Source: Musa acuminata AAA Group (lineage: Eukaryota; Streptophyta; Magnoliopsida; Zingiberales; Musaceae). From it: 64,000 nucleotides of DNA. Positions 11,168 through 22,345 of this stretch are shown here, piece after piece (within the stretch, counting starts at the first letter, position 1; each line of letters begins with the position of its first letter). Location: contig NC_088354.1 in assembly GCF_036884655.1 (NCBI RefSeq), positions 19,032,001 through 19,096,000 on the forward strand. Reading direction: 5' to 3'. Below the pieces are notes generated by a model that saw nothing but the letters and a program-made list of their open reading frames with translations, was not told where the DNA came from and made no database searches. Position numbers and translations under genes: made by a program.

Positions 11168-12558
11168 TGCTGAATCTCATATTTTGATGATGAAACCAAT
11201 TGATAAGCGTTTATGATTTGACCTGTGTTTTGAGTGATGTAGGATGCTTCGATTAGGGAGAGACAATTAAAGCAGAAAGAATCATGTTGGGATGGAGGAA
11301 AACATGTCAGAAGATTGGACATCGGGCCGGAGGATCGGTCGATGATCGACGAAGGCTTCAGGCTATAGATTCAGGCATCGGGCCAAGAAGAGCGGATATT
11401 GCGTTAAGGATATCGGAGTTGCAGAGGTTAACTGGCCAATTGGGCAATAGGTCACAAGAGAGAACGATGCACCGAAGAATCAGACGAAGCGTCGATGGAC
11501 CAATGACATGCCAAACGACATGATTCATGCTTAGTAATAATTATCTAGATTGTAGTGTGTTTTGATGTATACAGGATTAACTACAATAGCAAGGCATAAA
11601 ACAAAATAAAGTCCCGGAGTCAAGAACGTGATTTCGTTGGGAGTTCGAGAGTTCGTCAGAAGTCCGGATGTTCGTCGAAAGTTCTACTGGAACCAACTGA
11701 GAAGTCCAGGAGCTTGCTAAAGAAGCTCATCGAAACTCGCTAAGAAGATCATCGTGAAATCCAGGAGCTTACCGGGAGTCCACCGGAACATTGTCAAGAG
11801 ATCATCAGAAGTTTGCCAGAAGATCGCCGGAAGAAATCGGACTTGTTTTGCTTAGAATATATCTTAGGAATCATAGTTAACACATAATTAGAGTTGGGAT
11901 TGGGAGGTAATCCCATCAACTCTGTTAAGGGCCAACTGGGCCCGAAGTTGGGCTGGTTTGGGCTGGATTCAAGGCCCAACCAAGATGCTGAAAGCCTGAC
12001 CGGTAGTGGCACCGCTTGGGAGACTCAGTCTCCCAATTGGTCTGGGTGGTGGTACCATTGGCAGTAAATGTTGCTAGCGGTGGTATTGCCTCTGTCAGGC
12101 GGTGGTACCGCTAGAGCTTAGTCTCCGAGCTTTGTCAAGCGGTGGTACCGCCCAGACTAGGCGGTGGTACCACCCAGTGTCAGGATGCCAGGCAATGGTA
12201 CTGCCTATACCTAGGAATCCGAGGATGAGATGTTTTTAGGCTCTAAGTTTGAATCAACTTATGGGCCTATAAATACCCCTCTCATCCCTGGTTAAGATAC
12301 GCAAGACTTGAAAGTAAAAAAGGAAAGAAACGTTGCTGCAATCTTGTGTGAACTCCTCTCCTTCTTCTAAGTGTTAGAATAGTTTGAGAGAAGAGTAAAT
12401 GAGGGTGTAAGGGTTATCTCCTAAACCCGATAAAAGGATAATCGAGTTGTAAAAGGTGTTGGTCTTTGCCTATTGAAGGAAGACCGATAGTGGATGCCGA
12501 TAGCCTCGACAGAAGAGGAATCGATGGAGTGGATGTAGGTCACGACTCGTTCCTAACA
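11168..12558 (+). mobile_element. 5' LTR of copia copy B, with internal deletion
   Basis: Starts TGCTGAATCTC (third base changed from the usual TGTTGAATC) and ends TCCTAACA, 1391 bp. TATA box at 12,268-12,275. Compared with its own 3' LTR it lacks about 210 bp near the end, between GGTCACGA and CTCGTTCC. A 3-bp shared CGA at the joint suggests illegitimate recombination. Several GCGGTGGTACCGCC palindromes lie at about 12,005-12,206. Confidence 0.85.
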
Positions 12559-12640
12559 GTTTGTATCAGAGCCTCATTTTTCTCATTTGGTTTAATACCC
12601 AAAGAAAACGACTCTTTTCAGCTTTCAAGAGGGTCACTCT
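12559..12640 (+). other. Primer-binding site and leader of copia copy B
   Basis: TTGTATCAGAGCC (12,561-12,573) is one mismatch from the usual initiator-Met site TGGTATCAGAGC. It sits two bases after the LTR end, the normal spacing. Confidence 0.75.
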
Positions 12641-13552
12641 CTCATTTGTCCTCCCTTGTTCAATGGGATGGACTACACATATTGGAAAACTCGAATGAGA
12701 GTTTTCTTACTTTCGTTGGATTTAAATTTATGGAATATTATCGAAAATGAATTTCAAAGGTCTTCTCTTCCAATGAACCATTGGAATAATTTGGAGAAGA
12801 AGACTTTTTCCTTAAATGGTAGAGCTATGAACACTCTATTTTGCGCTTTGGATAAAACTGAGTTTAATTGTGTTTTTATGTGCGAAACGACTTTCGATAT
12901 TTGATACACTCTTGAAATCACATACGAAGGCACTACTAGAGTTAAAGATTCTAAAGTCAATCTTTTAATGAACAATTTTAAACTTTTTCGAATAAAGCCG
13001 AGTGAAATCGTTGTTGACATGTACACCCATTTTACGGATGTTGTCAATGGTTTAAAAGCTCTTGGCAAATGCTTTTATAATTTTGAACTCATTAACAAGA
13101 TTTTACGATCGCTTTCTAAAAATTGGGATTCGAAAATAACGGCTATTCAAGAATAAAAAAATTTGAATACTTTTTTAATCGAAGAACTTATCGGGTCTCT
13201 AATGACCTATGAAATGACGTGCAATGCACGTAAAAAACTTGAGAACCACCTTCCAAAGAACATGAAGGATTTCGAACTAAGAACAATTGAAGACCACTCG
13301 AGCATAAGCTCAAGTGATGGTGAACTTGAACTCATCACTATGAAATTTAAAAAGTTCATGAAACAAAAATTAAAGAACAAAAAGAATGCAACTACTTGCT
13401 ATGAACGCAATAAGAAGGAAGCACTTTAGGATGAATCGAGTTCCTCCGAAGACGAGAAGAAACTCAACAAAGACAAGGTGGCAAATTACGCCTTAACGGC
13501 TTTCGACGATGAGGTAATCAAAATGCCCTTAGTTTACTTTGAAATTACATAA
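12641..13552 (+). pseudogene. Truncated copia gag (UBN2-type)
   Basis: One frame runs from about 12,641 to the TAA ending at 13,552, broken by stops at 12,902, 13,156 and 13,427. It opens with the SIRE/copia gag hallmark FNGMDYTYWKTRM and includes LIEELIGSLMTYE. It lacks the CCHC zinc knuckle and everything downstream of it. Two of the three stops fit a TGG change by transition. A gag that could once have been translated, with pol missing, fits a parasite of an autonomous relative. Confidence 0.85.
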
Positions 13553-15290
13553 TGCTTCTCATGAGTTATTTTTAATTTAGTTTAGAATAATTATTTTCTT
13601 AAAAATTACATGTTTAATAAATAAAAATGTAAAAATTAGGAATCATGCTTATCTAGTAATTTTGAAAATAATCATGAAAATTACATGTGTTATGATAAAA
13701 GAACAAAATGTTAGACTTAAATCATGTTAGATGTTTTAATAATAATGTGTATCTTAATTATTTCTGTATTACTTTTGATTGAAAACACTTTATGAAATCA
13801 TGCTTGATGAAATAATGTAATGATGCATAATGATAGTGCTTAATGAGTTTATCTTTCGAAATTATGCATAATGAATCTTGCGATTTATGGATTATCGATT
13901 TTTACTGTAATGAAAGTTGCTTTTTTCGTTTTAAAAATGATACATGGCTTTTGTATAGAAACTAAGCATGAAAAGTTAGATTCACTTGAAAAGAAAAATG
14001 CATGACTACAACAAACAAAATGAACTTGATGGAAAATGCTTTATATTTGATGAAATCATTTTCAATGATGCATAATGATGTAATTATGTAATGAAAATAT
14101 TAAAATTTTTGGTACCATGCTTAGTGTTTTATACTATGCATGAGATTTAAAAATGATGCATGATGATTTTTGTGATTTATGTCTTATTGATCTTTGACGT
14201 AATAAATCTTGCACTTTCGATCTTAAACATTGATGCATTTATTTATTTGGCATAAATGAAATAAATCACATAAATTGAAACAACTAAAAAGAGGAAAGGT
14301 TTCTCCTTAAAAAATTTATTTTTTCCTACTTTATCGATTTTTTCAAAAAAGAGATTAATGAATCTATTTATATCACATTTATGAATCTCTTGAAAATGAG
14401 TTTGATGTGACGATTTGAATTTGAATGAGCTTTATCTTGATTTTTTGAGATTTATAATATGAAATCTTTTATGAATCAAGATCTCTTATTTGATATTTTA
14501 TGTTTCTCTTTGCCATTTACTAAAAAAGAAAATAATTTAATTCATGATCTTGATTTCTCAATATTTGATACTTGAAATCTTTTTATGAATGAAGATCATT
14601 TTCTCCTTGTTTCTTTTTGCTATCTACTATATAAATAAATCATGATTTTTTGGAATTATAATTTTTATAATTCATAATGAATTGAGAGATTTTATATGCA
14701 TGAATTGAGGTCTTGTTCTCCTACAAGATTAAATGAATTTTATCTATATCATGATCTTCTAAGAATTCTTTTCGTTAATTATTTAAGAGGAGATTTGTTA
14801 AAATGGATCATGTTTTCTCTTGATTTCTCAAATTTTAGACTTGATCTTTCAGTTTTTTATGATTGAAAGAATGATTGAAACATTGATGATATGAATGCAC
14901 GAAATACTCATGATATTCTTTTGATGCTCTAAAATGATATAAATTTGCTAGTTTATGAGTATCATGTATGATATGATGATTGATTTATTTTTAGTATCAT
15001 GCATAGAGTAAGGATGATATGTAAAGTTTTAAAATTATGCATATTGTAAATTGAATCTATAATGATGCACAAACATATTGAAATAATGATTAAAACATTG
15101 ATGTAATTATGAATGATGATTTGATATTATGCATGCAACACTTCAACTTATGAAAATGATGCATGCAATGATAAAATATTCATGATGAAAAATTATTTTT
15201 CATAACTTGATTTTTCATCTTTGTTATTCATCCTTTGTTGTAAAGGGAAAAAGAGATATAAAATTATTTTCTTCCCTTCTTTTTGGATAA
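13553..15290 (+). other. AT-rich noncoding filler replacing pol in copia copy B
   Basis: About 1.7 kb with very low GC and many ATGATGCATAATGA-like words. There is no open frame of note on either strand and no pol domain. It ends at a purine tract GACAAAGGGGGAGAAA (about 15,292-15,307). Confidence 0.65.
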
Positions 15291-15295
15291 TGACA

Positions 15296-15960
15296 AAGGG
15301 GGAGAAATTTTGCTAGCTTGCTAGATAGCTCGCACAAGTCAAGAAGATGCAGATATATGGAGAAAGAATTGCTAGAAACACAAAAATACTAGCTTGCATG
15401 TTTTAAGTAGATGTAAAAACATGCTATCTTGCATATATCAAAAGGTATAAAATGTTTGCAAAAAACTCACTAACTTGCATAATGCAAAACTTGTTAGCTT
15501 GCTTCATGTAAAACGTTATATCTTGCTAGGTTGTTATCTTGCATTATTTTTCAAAAACTTGATAGCCTTCATACTTCAAAGAGAAGTAACACTTGTCAAA
15601 TTGCTAGCTTGTATGTTGTAAAATAATATAAAATTTTGCTAGCTTGCACTTTGCAAAGGAAACAAAAATAACACTTCTCAAAAGAGAAGAAAGAGCTTGC
15701 TATCTTGAATATCACTATCTTGCCTATCTCAAGAAACAAAACTTGCAACTTGCACATTGCAATAGGAAGCAAGAATCGCCAGCTTACACACTTCAACAAG
15801 AAAGTTATCTTGCATTTGCTTTCGAAATTTTTGCTAGCTTATATGTTGTAAACTTGCTATCTTACTATCTTGCATATCTAAAACTTGATAGCTTGCATGA
15901 TGTAACACTTGCTAAATTTTCTAGCTTACAAATTGCATGATGATAAAACTTGATATTATG
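15296..15960 (+). repeat. Degenerate CTAGCTTGCAT repeat array
   Basis: About 660 bp in which TTGCTAGCTTGCAT-, CTATCTTGCAT- and TTGCAAAACTTG-like words recur roughly every 25-45 bases, more than 15 times, in plus orientation. It is bounded by two purine tracts (about 15,295 and 16,035). It has no coding capacity and sits in the 3' part of copia copy B. The left copia copy A does not show this array in its visible part. Confidence 0.75.
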
Positions 15961-16019
15961 TTTTTTTTATGTAATGATTTGAACTTATATCTCAAACACT
16001 TGATAGTTGGAACTTCTCC

Positions 16020-16210
16020 TTTTTGTTGATGATAAAGGGGGAGAAGTATGATCATGTTATGCATGATGACGTGTTGCAAATATTCATGATAAAATTTGCA
16101 ATGACTTGAATTTATCTTTAATTCAAGGTTCTATCAATATGATATATTGATAGGGGGAGTTAAGGTTAGCTCTGTCATCAATTGGTTGTCATCATCAAAA
16201 AGGGAGAGAT
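16020..16210 (+). other. 3' noncoding region and polypurine tract of copia copy B
   Basis: Contains a purine tract AAAGGGGGAGAAGT (about 16,034-16,047) and the LTR-adjacent tract AAAAAGGGAGAGA (about 16,197-16,209). The arrangement is nearly identical to 670-1,161 in copia copy A, which places the two in one family. Confidence 0.8.
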
Positions 16211-16606
16211 TGTTGAATCTCGTATTTTGATGATGAAACAAATTGATAAGTGTTTATGATTTGATCTGCGTTTTGAGTGATGTAGGATACTTCAATCAGG
16301 GAGAGACAATTAAAGCATAAAGAATCATGTTGGGTTGGAGGAAAATATGTCAGAAGATTGGACGTCGGGACGGAGGATCGATCAACGTATCGACAAAAGG
16401 CTTCAGGCCATGGATTCGGTCATCGGACCAAGAAGAGTGGATATTATGCTAAGGATATCAGAGTTACAGAGGTCAACTAGCTGATTGGGCAATAGGCTGC
16501 AAGAGAGGATGATATGCCAAAGAATCGGACGAAGCGTCGATGAATCAATGATATGCCGGAAACATGATTCATGCTTAGTAATAATTGTCAAGATCGTAGT
16601 GTATTT
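16211..16606 (+). mobile_element. 3' LTR of copia copy B, first part
   Basis: Starts TGTTGAATCTCGTATTTTG right after the polypurine tract. Interrupted at 16,607 by a reversed LTR and resumes at 18,185. The two parts align with the 5' LTR 11,168-12,558. Confidence 0.85.
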
Positions 16607-18184
16607 TGTTAGGAAAAGAGTTGGCACTAAGAGGGGGGGTGAATTAGTGCAGTAGTAAAATTACGTCAGTTCGAAAAACCTTCGTACGATAAAAATAGAT
16701 TTCGACGAAAACCATTTCGGAGAGAGGTTAACTTGAAAGAGTTTTCGTAAAGATAGCTTAAAAGCACACGGAAGATGTGTAGTGGATATAAAGAGCAAGT
16801 AAGGAGGTTTGCAGTTAAAGTAAATTGCTCAAAGAAATGCAAACCAGATTTTAAAGTGGTTCGGTCATCGTGACCTACATCCACTTCGCCGATTCCTCTT
16901 CCGTCGAGGCCACCGGCATCCACTATCGATCTTCCTTTATAGGCAAAAATCAACCTCATTCTTATAGCTCTTTCTCCTTTTACTGGGTTAGGAGATAACC
17001 CTTATACCCCCACTCACTCCTCTCTCAAACTATTCTAACACTTAGAACTTTGAGAGGAGTTTCACACAAGATTACAGCAGAGTTTCTTTCCTTTTTACTC
17101 TTAATACTTGTGTATGTTAACAAGGGATGAGAGGGGTATTTATAGGCTTCAAGTTGATTAAAACTCGGAGCCTAAAAATATCTCATCACGGGTTTCCTAG
17201 GTCCGGGCGGTACCACCGCCTGGGAGGCTGTGCTAGGCGATACCATCGCCCAAACTGGCAGTACCACCGCCTGCAGCCTCTCGGAGGCTGTGTTTGGGCG
17301 GTACCACCACCTGACACAATCTCGAAGACTATGCCACGATGGTGTCACCTCTTGGGGCACTATTTAGGCCTTTTTATTGGGCCCAACATAGTTTTTACAT
17401 GGGCTCAACTGGCCCCTAATTAGGTTAGCCCAAATCCAATCCTAATTACGTGCTAACTACGAAATCTAAGGCATACTTAAGCTAAACAAGTCCCTAGGTC
17501 TTGGTTTCTTCCAGCGAGCTTCCGACGATCTTCCGGTGAACTTCCGACGATCTCCCGGCAATGTTCCAACGGACTTCCAACAAGCTCCTGGACTTCACGA
17601 TGATTTTCTTGGCGAGTTCCGACGAGCTTCTTCTGGCAAGTTCCTGGACTTCTCAGTTGGTTCCTACAGAACTTTTGATGAACGTCTGGTCTTCTGACGA
17701 ACTCTCGAACTCCCAACGAAATCGCGTCCTTGACTTTGGGACTTCATTTTGCTTCATGCCTTGCTATCGTAGTTAATCCTGCACATATAAAACACACTTT
17801 GATCTAGGTAATTATTACTAAGCTTGAATCATGTTGTCCGGCATGTCATTGGTCCATCGACGCTTCGTTCGATTCTTCGGCGCATCTTCCTCTCTTGCGG
17901 CCTATTACCCAATTGGCCAGTTGACTCCGCAACTCCAATATCCTTAGCGCAATATCTGCTCTTCTTGGCCCGATGCCTGAATCCATGGCCTAAAGCCTTC
18001 TGTCGATACATCAACCGATCCTTCGACCCGACGTCCAATCTTCTGACATATTTTCCTCTGGCCCAACATGATTCTTCCTGCTTTAATTGTCTTATCCTGA
18101 TCGAAGCATCTTGCATCACTCAAAACTTAGATCAAATAATAAATATTATCAATTGGTTTCATTATCAAATTATGATATTCAACA
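16607..18184 (-). mobile_element. Solo SIRE-like LTR in reverse orientation
   Basis: 1578 bp from TGTTAGGAAAAG (complement of the LTR 3' end) to GATATTCAACA (complement of the LTR start). It holds the poly-G complement of the LTR poly-C run, a TATTTATA at 17,137-17,144 (TATA box on the minus strand) and GGCGGTACCACCGCC palindromes from about 17,207. There is no internal element sequence, so it is a solo LTR left by LTR-LTR recombination. Flanks TATTT and TGCTT share only three of five bases. Confidence 0.85.
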
Positions 18185-19344
18185 TGCTTTTATGTGTGCA
18201 GGATTAACTACGATAGCAAGGCATCAAGCAAAATGAAGTCCTAGAGTCAAGAATGTGATTTCATTGGGAGTTCGAGAGTTCATCGGAAGTCCGGACGTTC
18301 GTCAGAAGCTCTGTCGGAACCAGAAGCTTGCCAAAGAAGCTCGTCGAAACTTACCAAGAAGATCGTCATGAAATCCGGGAGCTTGCTAGGAGTCCGCCGG
18401 AACATTGCCAAGAGATCGTCGGAAGTTCGCCAAAAGATCGTCGGAAGCTCGCCGAAAGAAACCAGACTTATTTTGCTTAAAATATATCTTAAGAATCATA
18501 GTTAGCATATAATTAGAGTTGGGATTGGGAGATAATCCCATCAACTCTGTTAGGGGCCAACTGGGCCCGAAGTTGAGCTGGTTTGGGCCGAATTCAAGGC
18601 CCAACTAGGATGCTGAAAGCTTGGCCGACGGTTGCAATGCCTAGGAGACTCAGTCTCCCAAGTGGTCTAGGTGGTGGTACCGCCCCTGTCAGGCGGTGGT
18701 ATCACCAGAGCTCGGTCTCCGAGCTCTGTCAAGCGGTGGTAGCGCCAGAGCTTAGTCTTTGAGCTTTGTTAGGTGGTGGTACTGCCCATACCTAGGAAAC
18801 CCATGATGAGATATTTTTAGGCTCCAAGTTTGAATCAACTTGAGGCCTATAAATATCCCTAGTTAAGATACACAAGACTTGAGAGTAAAAAAGGAAAAAA
18901 ATACTACTGCAATCTTATGTGAACTCCTCTCCTTCTTCTAAGTGTTAGAATAGTTTGAGAGAGGAGTAAGTGGGGCTGTAAGGGTTATCTCCTAAACCCG
19001 GTAAAAGGAGAATCGAGTTGTAAAAGGTGGTTGGTCTTCACCTATTGAAGGAAGATCGATAGTGGATGCCGGTGGCCACGACGGAAGAGGAATCAGTGGA
19101 GTGGATATAGGTCACGATGACTGAACCACTATAAAAATTTGGTTTGCGGTTCCTTCTTGCAATTTGCTTTTATAGCAAACTGTCTTTCCTCTTTACTATG
19201 CTTTCACTGGCATACACTTTTAAGTTAATCTAAGCATCTTTATGAATCGGTTTTCAACGTTCGAAGAAATTTTCAAAACCGACATTTTTACCACTACACT
19301 AATTCACCCCCCCCCCCCCCCTCAGTGTCGACTTGTTCTTAATA
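18185..19344 (+). mobile_element. 3' LTR of copia copy B, second part
   Basis: Resumes the 16,211-16,606 LTR with TGTGTGCAGGATTAACTACG-like sequence and ends in the poly-C run and TTCTTAATA. TATA box at about 18,848. Shows the roughly 210 bp near the end that the 5' LTR has lost. Confidence 0.85.
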
Positions 19345-19349
19345 GCCTA

Positions 19350-21540
19350 GGATCCAGATAATGATGCATCAATTTCAGCGAAGTCGGTGGGCTTCAAGAG
19401 CTACTAGGCGATGGACTATCCTAGAGCGGTGTTTCATCTAGGTGTGACCGGAGAGCAGGTGGACGAAGGTCAATTACCAAATGAGCGAATATAATCGAAA
19501 GTGGAAAATGCCCTATGATGTGTTAGCAAAGGACACACATGGAAGGATCACAATCCGAGTTCATCCCACAAATATCAAAATGTAATGGAGATGTCACCAG
19601 GAGGCGACATGGTGCAGCAGATCATGGTGGAATAGTTTGTGGCAATGCGATACACACGAATCTAGTCCCGTGAGAGACTATTTCATACGGAGGTATAATT
19701 GGGAGCTACTGGGAGCTCCACTTTGGTGAACAACATGGCGGCAAAAAGGGCTATGGATTCAAGGAGTGAAGACCATGGTACCGGAGAGATGGGTCTTTTG
19801 TGCATGCATTGAATTTTGCATAAGATGAAAGCCTTGGTCATCAACATATAGGGGTTGTGTACTACTAAGGGAAAAGTTCGAATGCAAATACCAGTGAGTC
19901 TCATGAGAGGGACATAATCATGCAGAGATATGATCGGAGCGGTTGGAGTGTTGGACTACTCTAGAGCTCATATTCACTTAAGGGAGCCTGGCAAGTTAGA
20001 GGTCAAGGCCGAGTAAGAGAACGTTGCTACCAAAGAAGCTAAGGAGAACATAATCAGTGTAAACCCTATAACATGATGGCAAAGTCTATGCATGGGAGTT
20101 ATAGTCTATCTTTCTATCGACCAAGGGGAACTGTTTGGAGAACACAGATATGTTAAAGCAGAGAAAGGGGCGAGGAAGCGACAACGAGTCTAGAGGACTT
20201 AGCTACTCAAAACCCAAGCATCGATTAGAATGGAGGTGGACTTGGAGAAGTGCCATAGTACCATAGAGGCAGATCTACCAATCATGAAGAAAGGGACGCT
20301 AATGCGAGGTAACGGATAGTCGAACCATGGGCATGGCAACGCCATAGTACCACAGAGGTGGGACTTTCATGGAGTCATCGATCACTTGCTCTCATGGGGG
20401 AAGAGTGCTTAGTCGTGCAAGGGGCCGAGGAGGTAGAGAATATAAAGGCAAACTTTAAGTACCGAGACAAGGCTGAAGGGCAAAGGACAGGGAACTTCGT
20501 AAAACTGGTGTCAACGAGCTTCTCATCAAGATAGCTGAAAATGAAGGACTTCAGGTCAATGCAAGAGTGCATGACCAAGGAACGAAGTAAGTAGTATGTA
20601 ATGTTGTACCTTTGCTACTCAGTGGAGTTGGCTGTAGGGTTGATGGAGAAGATGGTACAATCCTAGATGTGACCAAAACTATTAGAGATTTACTCTAAGT
20701 TGGGGTGAAAACTTCTTGCATTCCAGAAGTTCGATGGTATTGAGAAGGTGAATCACAATAACTAACTCAACGTAAGGAATGCAAACACTTTAAGTACTTC
20801 AGAAGTGTGAGCAAAGAATAGGCAAAGGCTAGTAACCAACTCGATGCATGGAGTACAACCCTCGAGGATACGAGCGAAGTCAAGAATCTTTACTTTCTCA
20901 ACTCCTAAAAGAATGAGCGAAATCGAGTACCCTAATTTTCTTATCTATCTAGTAGAGGAGCTATACATATGTTCAAAGACCCTTCAAAGAAACCAAATGG
21001 AAGACAATAGTTGTCAAATCCTCACTGATGGTGATCAGTGCTATTGAGAGTATATTATCTGCTTTATTTCTCAACAGAATATCAATCAAAAGCGGAAGTG
21101 ATGTGAATCTACTTGGAAGTGATAACTAAGTGAAAGAAGAGTCGATGGGTAAATTTTATGGAGGAAGGACCCAAAACTTCAAAAGTTTACGAGTCGATGC
21201 TCGTTAAAGCTCAAATAAGCATCCACCTAGTTCAAGTAGCATAAGACATTTGAGAGACTAGCGCATAGTAAGGATAGTCTTTTCTTTTATCTGAAAGATC
21301 CGCAAGAACCAATAGGGATCAACACAACTCAACCAACCCCACACTAGAGTCAAAATCATTGGCGAGTTGAAGCAGCATAGCGGATCAAAAGTTCAACTAC
21401 TCAACAACAACAACGGAGAGCAGTTGGGAGCCAAGAGGCGCATTACAGTTAGAGCAAAAGATTGAAGACTCATCAAAGGCGAGGAGTTGTAGTGTCGGCA
21501 AAGGCTTCAATGAGGACATCGAAGGAATAAGTGAGAAGAA
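19350..21540 (+). other. Internal region of the pol-less element, right part
   Basis: About 2.2 kb, purine-rich and noncoding-looking, continuous in character with 9,670-11,167. No gag, protease, RT or integrase motif is seen on either strand. Ends at the 3' LTR; the purine tract just before it (about 21,531-21,540) is weak. Confidence 0.6.
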
Positions 21541-21987
21541 TGTCACGGACAAAACTATAAACATGGTGTTTAATATAATGCTCATGTATATTTGTGTCTT
21601 TTGGTTTGTTCATGCTTTGCATAGTATGTAGAGGGACAGTCGAAGGTTTAAGAACCCTAGTTTAGTTAGGTTTGGTGGTCATTTTAGGTTTGTAAATAAA
21701 GGTTATGTAATGTGGACACTTGTGAGAGATTTCGATCTATAGTGGACCATTTTGGATCCTTTGTTGTGCGATTGTTTAGAGCTTGTAAAGTCTATTTGTA
21801 ATTTACATTGGTTATGAAGTATTTCCTGAAATGATTGCTTATGGATCCTAAATGAGATGCTTTCTCTAACTTATTTTCTGTTTTATAGGTTCTAAGGGAC
21901 TATAGGAGGTTTTGGGGAGGTTAACCTTTATGGACGAACATGCAAGGGTGCTGCACGACTTAGGCAAAACCAGCTAAGTCCATGACA
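21541..21987 (+). mobile_element. 3' LTR of the pol-less element
   Basis: 447 bp, TG...CA ends. Matches 3,389-3,418 plus 9,247-9,669 along its whole length, for example the shared words CCATTTTGGATCCTTTG and GCACGACTTAGGCAAAAC. Ends at the junction where Tat integrase sequence resumes. Confidence 0.85.
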
Positions 21988-22345
21988 ATAGGCTTCAATG
22001 ACCCTTTTCTTAAGACCTTCGAGTATGGCTCGGTTAGTCACCTCGACCAAGCCATTGGTTTGGGGATATGCAATCGAGCTAAACTTTAGTTGGATTCCAT
22101 AGGATCGATAGAATTCCTTGAATTTGGAGTTATTGAACTGAGTTTCATTATCGGTCATGATCGCCCTTGGTCTGTCAAATCGTGTAATTATGTTTTCCTA
22201 AACAAATCATTCCACTTGCCTTTTTGAGATAGAAGCCAGTGGTTTGGCTTCCACCCATTTTGTGAAGTATTTAACCTCGACTATAAGGAACTTTCGCTGT
22301 CCTCGGGTAGAGGGAAATGGGCCGAGGAGGTCCATTCCCCATCAT
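21988..22345 (-). pseudogene. Integrase core of the Tat element
   Basis: The minus strand encodes MTDNETQFNN (second catalytic aspartate region) and YPQTNGLVEVTNR with the catalytic glutamate, both typical of the gypsy integrase core, and upstream the words GMDLLGP and FTKWVEAKPL. The last codons before 21,988 continue in frame into 3,388-2,940 once the 18.6-kb insertion is ignored. Confidence 0.9.

Larger units (their letters stand above)
11168..19344 (+). mobile_element. Gag-only, non-autonomous SIRE-like copia element (copy B)
   Basis: 5' LTR 11,168-12,558; primer-binding site TTGTATCAGAGCC at 12,561-12,573; a broken gag (about 12,641-13,552); then about 2.6 kb of AT-rich noncoding sequence with no protease, integrase, RT or RNase H. 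A polypurine tract precedes the 3' LTR, whose two parts are 16,211-16,606 and 18,185-19,344, split by a reversed solo LTR. Flanks GCCCA (11,163-11,167) and GCCTA (19,345-19,349) match at four of five bases, supporting one insertion event. It lies inside the pol-less element's internal region. Confidence 0.85.
3389..21987 (+). mobile_element. Pol-less (LARD-like) LTR retrotransposon, itself split by two insertions
   Basis: The 3' LTR is 21,541-21,987 (447 bp, TGTCACGGAC...CATGACA). The 5' LTR is in two pieces, 3,389-3,418 and 9,247-9,669, separated by a gypsy insertion. A primer-binding site resembling the initiator-Met type (TTGTATCAGAGC, about 9,672-9,683) follows the 5' LTR. Flanks ATGG (3,385-3,388) and ATAG (21,988-21,991) look like a diverged 4-bp target duplication. 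The internal remainder (about 9,670-11,167 and 19,350-21,540) has no recognisable gag or pol. The two LTRs differ clearly more than those of the gypsy element inside it, which fits an older insertion. Confidence 0.8.

Noticed and set aside
15296..15960. CRISPR-like array
   Set aside because: Repeats are degenerate with no fixed spacer length, and the DNA is plant nuclear.
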